From an uncultured Collinsella sp. (GTDB lineage Bacteria > Actinomycetota > Coriobacteriia > Coriobacteriales > Coriobacteriaceae): 64,000 nt of DNA. Below are positions 41,806 through 50,554 of the stretch, in pieces (position 1 is the stretch's first letter; the number at the start of each line of letters is the position of its first letter). The notes under the pieces were generated by a model, which was not told the origin of the DNA, made no database searches, and saw nothing but the letters and a program-made list of their open reading frames with translations. Made by a program: the position numbers and the translations under genes. Location of the stretch: NCBI GenBank assembly GCA_900541125.1, contig UQIK01000011.1, forward strand, positions 6,023-70,022, given 5' to 3'.

Positions 41806-43149
41806 CTAGTTGGCCATAACGCCTTCGGTCCAAGCCTCAACGTCCTCAATGCGCAGGACGTTGGCGACCTCGGCCACGCAGTCGACGCTGGCAAGCTCGG
41901 CGGCGGCAGCCTGGACGTCCTTCTCGAGCGCGCGGTGCGTCAGGAAGATGACCGAGCAGGCATCGCTGACGCCCGACTTGCCGTCCTCGACCTGGTTGAT
42001 GAGCGAGATCGAGATGTTGTGCTTGGCAAAGATGTCGACCGTCTCGGACAGGGCGCCTACGCGGTCGGCGACTTTCAGGCGCACATAGTACTTGGTCTGG
42101 AGCTCGTCCATGGGCTTAAAGGCGAGGTTGTGACCATAGGGCTCAATCTCGGGCAGAGGAGCAACGCCGCGGCTGATCTGCTCGGAGAGCGACAGGATGT
42201 CGCCCACGACGGCACTCGCGGTGGGGAAGGAGCCTGCGCCGGCACCGTAGAACATGGTCTCGCCCACGGCGTCGCCTACCACGTAGACAGCGTTCATGGC
42301 GCCTTTGACCTTGGCAAGCATGTGGTCGGCGGGGATCAGCGTGGGATGCACGCGGACGTCGACGCCGGCGTCGGTGTTGCGTGCGATGCCCAGCAGCTTG
42401 ATGGTGTAGCCGAGCTCGCGGGCCTGGGCAATGTCCTCGGCGCCGATGGTACGGATACCCTGCTGGTAGACATCGTCGGTGGTCACGCGGGTGCCAAAGC
42501 CGATGGAAGCGAGGATTGCCGTCTTGCTGGCGGCGTCGAAGCCGTCGACGTCGGCGGACGGGTCGGCCTCGGCATAGCCCTTGGCCTGCGCGTCGGCAAG
42601 CACATCGGCGTAATCGGCGCCCTCGGCGTCCATGCGCGACAGGATATAGTTGGTGGTACCGTTGAGAATGCCGGCGATGGTCAGGATCTTGTTGCCCACC
42701 AGGTCGTGCTCGAGCGTGCTCACGATGGGGATGCCACCGCCACAGCTGGCCTCGCACTTAATCTGCACGCCGCACGCGCGCGCCTTCTCGGCGAGCGTCT
42801 CGACATGACGGCCCAGCAGGGCCTTGTTGGCAGAGACGACGTGCTTGCCGTTCTCGAAGGCGGTGGTGAAGATTTCGGTCGCGGGATGCTCGCCGCCGAT
42901 CAGCTCGACGACGATATCGACGGCGGGGTCGGTGACGACGTCATGCCAGTCACTCGTAAAGGCCTCGCGCTCAATACCGGCTGCCTCGGCCTGCTCCCAA
43001 GCAAGCGCGCAGGCGCGGGTCAGCTTAAGGTCGATGCCGTAGGCTGCCAGGTACTCATCGTGGTGGCTCTTGATCAGGCGGGCCACGCCGCCGCCGACGG
43101 TTCCAAGACCGATCAGGCCGACGTTCACGGTGCGCAGGGGTTCGCTCAT
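41806..43149 (-). CDS. hom: Homoserine dehydrogenase
   Basis: 447 residues. N-terminal NAD(P) domain with VGLIGLGTVGGGVARLI, a central catalytic domain (GKHVVSANKALLGRH, CEASCGGGIPIV, ILNGTTNYILSRM, AEADPSADVDGFDAASK) and a C-terminal ACT domain of about 85 residues (VADRVGALSETVDIFAKHNI, DACSVIFLTHRALEKDVQ), likely binding threonine for feedback inhibition. It reduces aspartate semialdehyde to homoserine in threonine and methionine synthesis. ATG follows AAGGAGC. A -10-like TAGAAT lies at about 43204-43209 on the minus strand. Monocistronic, ended by a strong terminator. Confidence 0.94.
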   Translation of the reverse strand: MSEPLRTVNVGLIGLGTVGGGVARLIKSHHDEYLAAYGIDLKLTRACALAWEQAEAAGIEREAFTSDWHDVVTDPAVDIVVELIGGEHPATEIFTTAFENGKHVVSANKALLGRHVETLAEKARACGVQIKCEASCGGGIPIVSTLEHDLVGNKILTIAGILNGTTNYILSRMDAEGADYADVLADAQAKGYAEADPSADVDGFDAASKTAILASIGFGTRVTTDDVYQQGIRTIGAEDIAQARELGYTIKLLGIARNTDAGVDVRVHPTLIPADHMLAKVKGAMNAVYVVGDAVGETMFYGAGAGSFPTASAVVGDILSLSEQISRGVAPLPEIEPYGHNLAFKPMDELQTKYYVRLKVADRVGALSETVDIFAKHNISISLINQVEDGKSGVSDACSVIFLTHRALEKDVQAAAAELASVDCVAEVANVLRIEDVEAWTEGVMAN

Positions 43150-43399
43150 AGATAGCTCCTTCGTGCATCTTATGGATGGATTAACCGCTTAAAGGTTGAG
43201 TGCATTCTAGCGTGAACCGAGGGCGCGTGCTCGCCAGGCAACAGGAGTCGCACAAAACGGCACCCCCGAAACGCTGCGGAAACATTGGAAACATGCTCGC
43301 TACAAACGAACTTCCGTAACAAACTGTCAACGTTTGCACCATAAGGTTTGCCCTGTACCGCAAGACGGCCGCACCGCGGCCAGCGAAAAGGGGGACACC

Positions 43400-44566
43400 A
43401 TGTTTAGCATCAACAACGTACTTAACCGCAGGAGTTTCTTGGCTGGCGCCGCGGCGTTCGGTAGCACCGCGGCACTCGCTGGTTGCTCGTCGGGTGGCTC
43501 GGACGGCGGCTCCGCCGATGACGGCAAGACCTTCAAGATCGGTGTCATCGGCCCTCTGACCGGCGCCGCGGCAACCTATGGCGTTTCGGCCGAGAAGGGT
43601 GCCAAGCTCGCTGCCAAGGATTTTTCGACCAAGGACCTCAAACTCTCGCTTAAGTCTGAGGACGACGTCGCTGACGGCGAGAAGGCCATCAACGCCTTCA
43701 ATACCTTGTGCGACTGGGGCATGCAGGCGCTCGTCGGCCCCGTCACCACCGGTGCCGCCGTCGCTGTCTCGGGCGAGATCGCCGACGATATGCTCATGGT
43801 CACGCCTTCGGCCTCGTCGCTCGACGTTACCAAGGATAAGACCACGGTTTTCCAGGTTTGCTTCACCGATCCCACCATGGGCGCCAGCGCCGCAAAGTTC
43901 TTGGCCGAGAAGTACGCGGATGCCAAGATCGCCCTGTTCTACAACTCCGGCGATACGTACAGCTCGGGTGTTGCCGATGCCTTTGCCGAGCAGGCCAAGG
44001 AGTCCAAACTTGATATCGTCGATACCGAGACCTTTAAGGACGATTCTTCCACGAGCTTTACCAACCAGCTCACCAAGGCCAAGGAGGCCGGCGCCACGCT
44101 CATCTTTGCGCCGATCTATTACACGCCGGCGTCCGTTTTGCTCAAGAACGCCAAGGACATGGGCTACGACATGACGCTCATGGGTACCGACGGCATGGAC
44201 GGCCTGCTCTCTGTGGAGGGCTTCGATACCTCTCTTGCCGAGGGCGTACTGCTCATGACCCCGTTTTCGGCTGACGATGAGAAGAATGCCGACTTCGTCA
44301 AGGCCTATAAGGATGCCTACGACGAGACGCCCAACCAGTTTGCCGCCGACGCTTACGATTGCGTCCACGCCATCGCCGAGGCTATCGATAGGGCGGGGAT
44401 TGACATTTCGGCCGACGGTGCCGACATTGCCGGCGACCTTGCCAAGGCCATGCGCAAGATCAAGATCGAGGGCCTGACAGGCGAGCTGACGTGGAATGAC
44501 GAAGGTCAGGTCGAAAAGCCTGCTACGGCCTATGTGATTCAGGACGGTAAGTACATTGCCGCCTAA
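43400..44566 (+). CDS. livK: Branched-chain amino acid ABC substrate-binding lipoprotein 1
   Basis: 388-residue periplasmic-binding-protein type I lipoprotein. Signal sequence carries twin arginines NRRSFLAGAAAF (10-11) and lipobox LAGC (Cys 29), so probably Tat-exported and lipid-anchored. The mature part has FKIGVIGPLTGAAATYGV, DWGMQALVGPVTTGAA and DTSLAEGVLLMTPFSADDEK. Predicted ligand leucine/isoleucine/valine, inferred from the neighbouring liv genes. ATG 43400 follows AAAAGGGGG. It is the first gene of the liv cluster; a second closely similar binding protein comes next after 270 nt, which probably contains its own promoter. Confidence 0.9.
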   Translation: MFSINNVLNRRSFLAGAAAFGSTAALAGCSSGGSDGGSADDGKTFKIGVIGPLTGAAATYGVSAEKGAKLAAKDFSTKDLKLSLKSEDDVADGEKAINAFNTLCDWGMQALVGPVTTGAAVAVSGEIADDMLMVTPSASSLDVTKDKTTVFQVCFTDPTMGASAAKFLAEKYADAKIALFYNSGDTYSSGVADAFAEQAKESKLDIVDTETFKDDSSTSFTNQLTKAKEAGATLIFAPIYYTPASVLLKNAKDMGYDMTLMGTDGMDGLLSVEGFDTSLAEGVLLMTPFSADDEKNADFVKAYKDAYDETPNQFAADAYDCVHAIAEAIDRAGIDISADGADIAGDLAKAMRKIKIEGLTGELTWNDEGQVEKPATAYVIQDGKYIAA

Positions 44567-44836
44567 GTGCATATACATCGAGACCGGCGGGCCGTTTTAT
44601 TCAGGGCAAGGACGCCTGTAACAGAACGGAAACATTACTTTCACACAATAAAGTGGCATTACTGCATAAAGTAATAGAAATACGCAGAATTATGGATAAA
44701 TGAACAAATCCAAAGAAAAGTTGAAATAATCGCCACTTTCCTTAACTAAAGCGTCTAGTATTTTGCGAACGCCGAACACGGCGAAGGATGGCCTGTCGGG
44801 TAACCGAAACCCGACGAGATTTGAGAGGAGAGCCGC
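44567..44836 (+). promoter_or_regulatory. AT-rich promoter region of second livK
   Basis: This 270-bp gap is conspicuously AT-rich. TTGAAA (44721-44726) and TAACTA (44743-44748), 16 nt apart, are a possible promoter; a hairpin GTCGGGT/ACCCGAC follows near 44796-44816, then GAGAGGAGAG before the ATG. Separate expression of the second binding protein is likely. Confidence 0.45.
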
Positions 44837-46024
44837 ATGTCGAGCCTCACCGGTAAGTCATTGAACCCTGTTATGAATCGCAGGAGCGTTATCGCGAGCG
44901 CAGCAGGTCTGGGGGCGATGTCCATTCTAGCTGGCTGCTCCTCCAACGGCGGCGATAGCGGTTCCGCTTCGGGCGACGCTTCGTTTAAGATCGGCACCAT
45001 CGGCCCGCTGACCGGCGCCAACGCGTCCTACGGCAAGTCCGTTACCCAGGGTGTCGAGCTTGGCTGCAAGGATTTCTCGACCAAGGAGTTGCCGCTTGCC
45101 AGCAAGGCCGAGGATGACCAGGCCGACGGCGAGAAGGCCGTCAACGCCTTCAACACCCTGCTCGACTGGGGCATGCAGGCCCTCGTCGGCCCGACCACCA
45201 CGGGTGCGTCGGTTGCCGTTGCCGCCGAGTGCGGTAACGACCCCAAGACGTTCATGATCACCCCGTCCGCGTCCTCCGAGGACGTCACCGACGGCAAGGA
45301 TTGCGTCTTCCAGGTTTGCTTCACCGACCCCAACCAGGGTGTCAACGCTGCCAAGTTCCTGGCGCAGAAGTATGCGGACGAGAAGTTCGTGCTGTTCTAT
45401 AACTCCGGCGACGCCTATTCTTCGGGCATCGCAGATTCCTTTAAGGTCCAGGCCGCTGAGTCCAAGCTCGAGATTGTTGACGAGGAGACCTTTAAGGACG
45501 ACTCCGCCACGAGCTTTACCAACCAGCTGACCAAGGCCAAGCAGGCCGGCGCCACCATGATCTTTGCGCCGATCTACTACACGCCGGCGTCCGTCCTGCT
45601 CAAGAACGCCAAGGACATGGGCTACGACGTCAAGATGATGGGCTGCGACGGCATGGACGGTATCCTGGGCGTTGAGGGCTTCGATACCTCTCTTGCCGAG
45701 GGTCTGCTGCTCATGACCCCGTTCTCCGCCGACGACGAGAAGAACGCCGACTTCGTCAACGCTTACAAGGATAAGTACGGCGATACCCCCGACCAGTTTG
45801 CCGCCGACGCCTACGACGGCGTGCACGCGGTGGCCGAGGCCGTCAAGGAGGCCGGTCTTGGTGTCGACGCCGACCCGACCGAGGTCGCCGAGAAGCTGTC
45901 CAAAGCTATGCTCAAGATTACCGTTGACGGTCTGACCGGCAAGCTCACCTGGAACGATAAGGGCCAGGTCCAGAAGGAGCCCACGGCGTACGTCATCACC
46001 GACGGCAAGTACGTACAGGCCTAA
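44837..46024 (+). CDS. livK: Branched-chain amino acid ABC substrate-binding lipoprotein 2
   Basis: 395 residues, clearly a paralogue of the preceding gene product: both share SFTNQLTKAK, MIFAPIYYTPASVLLKNAKD and EGFDTSLAEG, and end with similar ITxEGLTG-type and AYVI-DGKY tails. Signal peptide with NRRSVIASAAGLG (15-16) and lipobox LAGC (Cys 34). Differences lie in the binding cleft side (e.g. GVELGCKDF, CGNDPKTFMITPSASSEDV), so the pair may differ in ligand preference. ATG at 44837 after GAGAGGAGAG. Confidence 0.9.
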   Translation: MSSLTGKSLNPVMNRRSVIASAAGLGAMSILAGCSSNGGDSGSASGDASFKIGTIGPLTGANASYGKSVTQGVELGCKDFSTKELPLASKAEDDQADGEKAVNAFNTLLDWGMQALVGPTTTGASVAVAAECGNDPKTFMITPSASSEDVTDGKDCVFQVCFTDPNQGVNAAKFLAQKYADEKFVLFYNSGDAYSSGIADSFKVQAAESKLEIVDEETFKDDSATSFTNQLTKAKQAGATMIFAPIYYTPASVLLKNAKDMGYDVKMMGCDGMDGILGVEGFDTSLAEGLLLMTPFSADDEKNADFVNAYKDKYGDTPDQFAADAYDGVHAVAEAVKEAGLGVDADPTEVAEKLSKAMLKITVDGLTGKLTWNDKGQVQKEPTAYVITDGKYVQA

Positions 46025-46163
46025 TTGGCCGCCTTACATAGAGCGGTTTTGATCCCAAGCAGGGGAGGTTTTGGCCTTCCCTGCTTGCTTGGTATCTAGG
46101 GACAGTGTAACGTCCCTGTTTCATACATTAAATGGAAACCTATTCGAAAGGGGGATGTGGAAC

Positions 46164-47045
46164 ATGACGGTCTTTATCCAATACCTGGTCAACGGCCTGT
46201 CCATGGGCAGCGTCTACGCCATCATCGCGTTGGGCTACACCATGGTCTACGGTATCGCCAAGATGCTGAACTTCGCTCACGGCGATGTCATCATGGTCGG
46301 TGCCTATGTCTCGTTCTGTGCCACGTCGTATCTCGGCCTCCCGGGCTGGGCATCTGTAATTCTCTCTTGTGTGGTTTGTACCGTTCTCGGTGTTCTCATC
46401 GAGGGTCTGGCATACAAGCCGCTGCGCCAGGCGGGTCCGCTGGCCGTTCTGATTACGGCTATCGGTGTGTCCTACTTCCTGCAGAATGCCGCACAGCTTC
46501 TGTGGGGCGCCACGCCCAAGAACTTTACTTCGCTCGTTACCTTCCAGGTGCCGGAGTTCTTGGCCAAGTTCAACGTAAGCGCCGTCTCGCTCGTCACCAT
46601 CGTCGCCTGCCTGGTTATCATGGCCGGCCTGATGTTCTTTACAGGTAAGACCAAGATGGGCAAAGCCATGCGCGCCGTGTCCGAGGACAAGGCCGCCGCT
46701 CAGCTCATGGGAATCAACGTCAACCGCACCATCTCGATGACGTTCGCCATCGGCTCTGCCCTTGCCGCCATCGCCGGCGTGCTGCTGTGCTCCTACTCGC
46801 CGGTGCTGCAGCCCACGACGGGCGCCATGCCTGGCATCAAGGCTTTCGACGCCGCCGTCTTCGGCGGTATCGGTTCCATCCCCGGTGCCTTTGTCGGTGG
46901 CATTCTCATCGGCATCATCGAGGCGATGGCGCAGGCCTACATTTCCACGAGCCTTGCCAACTCCATCGTCTTTGGTGTTTTGATCATCGTCCTGCTCGTC
47001 AAGCCTGCCGGCCTCTTGGGCAAGTACGTCCCCGAGAAGGTGTAG
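46164..47045 (+). CDS. livH: Branched-chain amino acid ABC permease
   Basis: 293-residue membrane permease: FIQYLVNGLSMGSVYAIIAL and GYTMVYGIAKMLNFAHGD at the start (the LivH family signature), the EAA-type loop MRAVSEDKAAAQLMGINV, and FGGIGSIPGAFVGGILIGI near the C-terminus. ATG 46164 is 9 nt from AAAGGGGG, while the nearer ATG at 46155 touches that site, so 46164 is chosen. The 139-nt gap from livK2 holds two hairpins, AAGCAGGG/CCCTGCTT (46057-46086) and GGGAC/GTCCC (about 46100-46117), which may attenuate transcription so that binding protein exceeds permease. The two permeases pair in the membrane. Confidence 0.93.
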   Translation: MTVFIQYLVNGLSMGSVYAIIALGYTMVYGIAKMLNFAHGDVIMVGAYVSFCATSYLGLPGWASVILSCVVCTVLGVLIEGLAYKPLRQAGPLAVLITAIGVSYFLQNAAQLLWGATPKNFTSLVTFQVPEFLAKFNVSAVSLVTIVACLVIMAGLMFFTGKTKMGKAMRAVSEDKAAAQLMGINVNRTISMTFAIGSALAAIAGVLLCSYSPVLQPTTGAMPGIKAFDAAVFGGIGSIPGAFVGGILIGIIEAMAQAYISTSLANSIVFGVLIIVLLVKPAGLLGKYVPEKV

Positions 47046-47054
47046 GTGAGCGGT

Positions 47055-48134
47055 ATGAAGTTTCTTAAAGACAAGCAGACGCGTCACGACTTTGTCACGT
47101 ACGCCATGTGCATCGTGGCCTTCGCCATCGTGTTCTTTATGCAGTCTAACCACATGATTCCGCGCATGATCGCCGGTCAGCTGGTTCCCATCACGGCCTA
47201 TATCGTCATGGCCATCTCCCTTAACCTCGTCGTCGGTATCGCGGGCGACTTGTCGCTGGGCCACGCGGGCTTTATGAGTGTCGGCGCCTATACGGGAATC
47301 GTCACCGCCGTCGCGCTGGAGAGCGCCGTTCCCTCCGATCCGGTGCGCCTTATCATCAGTATCGTGGTCGGCGCCATCGCTGCCGCCATCCTGGGCTTCT
47401 TGATTGGCATCCCGGTCCTTCGTCTGAGCGGCGATTACCTGGCTATCGTGACGCTGGCCTTTGGCGAGATTATCAAGGAGATCGTCACCTGCCTCATTGT
47501 GGGCGTCGATTCCCGCGGCCTGCATGTGATCTTTAACATCACGGGTAACTCCACGATCGATGACCTGCACCTGCTCGAGGACGGCACCGCCATCATCAAG
47601 GGCGCCCAGGGCGCCTCGGGCGTGTCGACGTACTCGACCTTCCTCGCCGGTGCCATCCTGGTCATGGTCGCACTCGTGATCGTACTCAACCTGGTTCGCA
47701 GCCGTACCGGCCGTGCCATTATGGCCGTGCGCGATAACAAGATTGCAGCCGAGTCCGTAGGCATCTCCGTCACCGAGTACCGCATGATCGCCTTCGTGGT
47801 TTCCGCTGCCCTCGCCGGTGCTGCCGGAGCCCTCTTCGGCGGTAACTTCTCGCAGCTCTCCGCCACCAAGTTCGACTTCAACACGTCCATTCTCATCCTG
47901 GTGTTCGTGGTCCTGGGCGGTCTGGGCAATATGCGCGGCTCCGTCATCGCGGCGGCGCTGCTCACGGTGCTTCCCGAGCTGCTTCGTCAGTTCTCGGACT
48001 ACCGCATGCTCATCTACGCCATCGTGCTGATCCTGGTCATGATCTTTACCAACAATCCGCAGCTCAAGGCGTTCTTCGGTCGCGTCAAGGACCGCTTTGC
48101 TTCCAAGAAGGAGGTGGCAGCCGATGCCCAGTAA
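47055..48134 (+). CDS. livM: Branched-chain amino acid ABC permease
   Basis: 359 residues. LivM signature: ISLNLVVGIAGDLSLGHAGF, GIPVLRLSGDYLAIVTLAFG, the cytoplasmic loop MAVRDNKIAAESVGISVTEY, and LGGLGNMRGSVIAAALLTVL. A GTG directly following the livH stop at 47046 is possible, but AGGTGA (47044-47049) fits the Shine-Dalgarno consensus at the right distance for ATG 47055. It overlaps livG by 11 nt. Confidence 0.93.
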   Translation: MKFLKDKQTRHDFVTYAMCIVAFAIVFFMQSNHMIPRMIAGQLVPITAYIVMAISLNLVVGIAGDLSLGHAGFMSVGAYTGIVTAVALESAVPSDPVRLIISIVVGAIAAAILGFLIGIPVLRLSGDYLAIVTLAFGEIIKEIVTCLIVGVDSRGLHVIFNITGNSTIDDLHLLEDGTAIIKGAQGASGVSTYSTFLAGAILVMVALVIVLNLVRSRTGRAIMAVRDNKIAAESVGISVTEYRMIAFVVSAALAGAAGALFGGNFSQLSATKFDFNTSILILVFVVLGGLGNMRGSVIAAALLTVLPELLRQFSDYRMLIYAIVLILVMIFTNNPQLKAFFGRVKDRFASKKEVAADAQ

Positions 48135-48984
48135 ATTTGAGTTCAACAAGGGCAAGATGGTCCCGTATCCTTCTGGCGCCATCGTTCCCGACCGTGACCT
48201 AGGCGAGCGCCCGGCACTCGAGTGCATCCACCTGGGCATTGAGTTCGGTGGCCTTAAGGCAGTCGACGACTTTAGCCTGACTATCGGCAAGACCGAGATT
48301 GCCGGTCTGATCGGCCCCAACGGCGCCGGTAAGACCACGGTCTTCAACCTGCTCACCAAGGTGTATCAGCCCACGCACGGCACCATCCTGCTCGACGGTG
48401 AGGACACCTCGGGCAAGTCGGTCTACCAGGTCAACCGCATGGGTATTGCCCGTACCTTCCAGAACATTCGCCTGTTTAATACCATGACGGTGGAGGATAA
48501 CGTTAAGGTCGGCCTGCATAACCAGGAGCGTTACTCCGGCTTTGAGGGCGTGCTGCGCCTGCCGACGTATTGGAAGCACGAGAAGGCTGCTCACGAGCGC
48601 GCCATGGAGCTGCTGTCCATCTTTGATATGGAGCATCTGGCAAACGAGCAGGCCGGCTCGCTGCCTTACGGCGCCCAGCGTCGTCTGGAGATCGTCCGCG
48701 CGCTTGCCACCAACCCCAAACTGCTGTTGCTCGACGAGCCTGCCGCCGGCATGAACCCGTCCGAGACCGCGGAGCTCATGGAGAACATCGTTAAGATTCG
48801 CGACACCTTCGGCATTGCCATCATGCTTATCGAGCACGACATGTCGCTCGTCATGAATATTTGCGAGGGTATCTGCGTGCTCAACTTTGGTAAGGTCATC
48901 GCCAAGGGCACGGCAGAGGAAATCCAGAACAACGACGCCGTTATCGAGGCGTATCTGGGTAAGCAGGATAAGGGGGAGAACTAA
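48124..48984 (+). CDS. livG: Branched-chain amino acid ABC ATPase LivG, N-terminally extended
   Basis: 286 residues. ABC ATPase: Walker A GPNGAGKTT, Q-loop IARTFQNIRLF, signature-like LPYGAQRRLEIVRALA, Walker B LLLLDEPAAGMNP, H-loop EHD. Unlike most LivG proteins, about 38 residues (MPSKFEFNKGKMVPYPSGAI...) precede the first strand of the domain; their function is unknown. AGGAGG lies 9 nt before the ATG, so the extension is probably real. The gene starts inside livM and ends one nucleotide before livF. Confidence 0.93.
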   Translation: MPSKFEFNKGKMVPYPSGAIVPDRDLGERPALECIHLGIEFGGLKAVDDFSLTIGKTEIAGLIGPNGAGKTTVFNLLTKVYQPTHGTILLDGEDTSGKSVYQVNRMGIARTFQNIRLFNTMTVEDNVKVGLHNQERYSGFEGVLRLPTYWKHEKAAHERAMELLSIFDMEHLANEQAGSLPYGAQRRLEIVRALATNPKLLLLDEPAAGMNPSETAELMENIVKIRDTFGIAIMLIEHDMSLVMNICEGICVLNFGKVIAKGTAEEIQNNDAVIEAYLGKQDKGEN

Positions 48985-49698
48985 ATGGCAGAGCCGATGC
49001 TTTCCGTCTACAACATCAACGTCTGGTACGGCGCCATCCACGCCATCAAGGATATCTCCTTTAACGTTAACGAGGGCGAGATCGTGGCCCTGATCGGCGC
49101 CAACGGTGCCGGCAAGTCTACAACGCTCAAGACCGTCTCGGGCCTGCTGCGCTCCAAGACCGGCTCCATCAAGTTTATGGGCGAGGATATTACCCATACG
49201 CCCGCTGATAAGCTGGTTGGTAAGGGCCTGGCTCAGGTTCCCGAGGGTCGTCGCGCCTTTTTGCAGATGACGGTCGAGGAAAACCTGGAGATGGGTGCCT
49301 ATACGCAGCCCAAGTCCACGGTGGCTCCGGGCCTGGAGCGCGTCTACGAGCAGTTCCCGCGCCTGAAGGAACGTCGTCGCCAGGTCGCCGGCACCCTTTC
49401 GGGCGGCGAGCAGCAGATGCTCGTTATGGGGCGCGCCCTTATGAGTAACCCCAAACTGCTTATGCTCGACGAGCCTTCCATGGGTCTGGCGCCGATTCTG
49501 ATTGAGCAGATCTTCCAGATTGTCGAGGACCTGCACAAGGCCGGCACCACGGTGCTTCTGGTCGAGCAAAACGCACAGATGGCTCTTTCCATCGCCACAC
49601 GCGGCTACGTGCTCGAGACCGGCAAGATCACCATGACCGGCACCGGCCAAGAGCTCCTGCACGACGACAACGTCCGCAAAGCCTACCTGGGTGGTTAA
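48985..49698 (+). CDS. livF: Branched-chain amino acid ABC ATPase
   Basis: 237 residues: Walker A GANGAGKSTTLKTVSGLL, signature LSGGEQQMLVMGRAL, Walker B LLMLDEPSMGLAP, H-loop VEQN. Forms the second nucleotide-binding subunit of the Liv importer. ATG immediately follows the livG stop. Ends in a terminator and a 22-bp palindrome. Confidence 0.94.
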   Translation: MAEPMLSVYNINVWYGAIHAIKDISFNVNEGEIVALIGANGAGKSTTLKTVSGLLRSKTGSIKFMGEDITHTPADKLVGKGLAQVPEGRRAFLQMTVEENLEMGAYTQPKSTVAPGLERVYEQFPRLKERRRQVAGTLSGGEQQMLVMGRALMSNPKLLMLDEPSMGLAPILIEQIFQIVEDLHKAGTTVLLVEQNAQMALSIATRGYVLETGKITMTGTGQELLHDDNVRKAYLGG

Positions 49699-49710
49699 TC
49701 CATTCAACAA

Positions 49711-49746
49711 AGGGGGCGCTGACCAACCCGGTCAGCGCCCCCTTTT
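49711..49746 (+). terminator. Terminator of liv operon
   Basis: GGGGGCGCTGAC (from 49712) with GTCAGCGCCCCC (to 49742) followed by TTTT. Strong intrinsic terminator. Confidence 0.9.
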
Positions 49747-49815
49747 AAGTTGCGGTGGAATAGGGACTAAATGGGAGTCTCAGAGGCCAAAACAGTCCCT
49801 ATTCCACCGCAACTT
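49747..49815. repeat. 22-bp perfect palindrome with 25-nt loop
   Basis: AAGTTGCGGTGGAATAGG.. (49747-49768) is exactly complementary to 49794-49815; the loop is 25 nt. It is directly after the liv terminator and the loop is not symmetrical. Comparable to the palindrome at 4023-4061. Candidate dispersed palindromic element; it could alternatively serve as a terminator for neighbouring transcription. Confidence 0.75.
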
Positions 49816-49873
49816 CATGGGGATGTGTGACAATGCCCGTCGGAAAACGTCTGTTGTCTTTGGGGGTCCATCT

Positions 49874-50551
49874 ATGCTGTACGAGTTTTGTGCCGAGAAC
49901 TTTGAGCGAGTGCCAGCGGCCATCGAGGCCGGTGCGAGGCGCATTGAGCTGTGTGACAACCTCGCCGTCGGTGGCACCACGCCTTCGGCCGGCGTTATCA
50001 GCGCTACAACCAACTATGCCCACGAACACGATGCACGGGTGATGTGCATGATCCGTCCGCGTGGCGGCGACTTTCACTACAACCAGGATGAGCTGCGCAT
50101 GATGGAGATGGACTTGGGCCTTGCCGTGAGTGCGGGCGTTGACGGCTTGGTCTTTGGCTGCTGCAAACCCTGCGCTGGCGGATGGGCGCTCGACGAGCTT
50201 ACGCTTGGCGCCCTCGTGATGGCTGCGGGCTGCGCGACCGAGGAATGTAAGCGTGATCCCATCGACATCACCTTCCACATGTCATTTGACCAGCTCTCGC
50301 CCGAGGCTCAGCTCGATGCGATTGATACACTTGCCGACTGCGGCGTTACGCGCATCCTCACGCATGGCGGCGCTGCCGGTACGTCGATCGAGGATAATTT
50401 CGATTACCTGACTCGTTTAATCGAGTATGCGGGCGATCGTTTGACCATCCTTCCCGGCGGCGGCATCACTACGGCAAATCGCGACGCGGTCGCGGCGGCG
50501 CTAGGCGTCTCCGAGCTCCATGGCACCAAGATCGTGCCGCTGGAGGTATAA
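49874..50551 (+). CDS. cutC: CutC family protein
   Basis: 225 residues, TIM-barrel CutC: EFCAENFERVPAAIEAGARR, IELCDNLAVGGTTPSAGVI, MCMIRPRGGDFHYN, and a final GGGITTANRDAV. Originally linked to copper homeostasis, but its biochemical function is uncertain. ATG 49874 follows GGGGG (49862-49866); the upstream frame overlaps the palindrome. It is probably co-transcribed with the next gene, 3 nt away. Confidence 0.88.
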   Translation: MLYEFCAENFERVPAAIEAGARRIELCDNLAVGGTTPSAGVISATTNYAHEHDARVMCMIRPRGGDFHYNQDELRMMEMDLGLAVSAGVDGLVFGCCKPCAGGWALDELTLGALVMAAGCATEECKRDPIDITFHMSFDQLSPEAQLDAIDTLADCGVTRILTHGGAAGTSIEDNFDYLTRLIEYAGDRLTILPGGGITTANRDAVAAALGVSELHGTKIVPLEV

Positions 50552-50554
50552 CCC

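Noticed and set aside
46140..48359. 739-codon open frame opposite livHM
   Set aside because: Antisense to two certain permease genes; repetitive D/H/G-rich composition without any domain.
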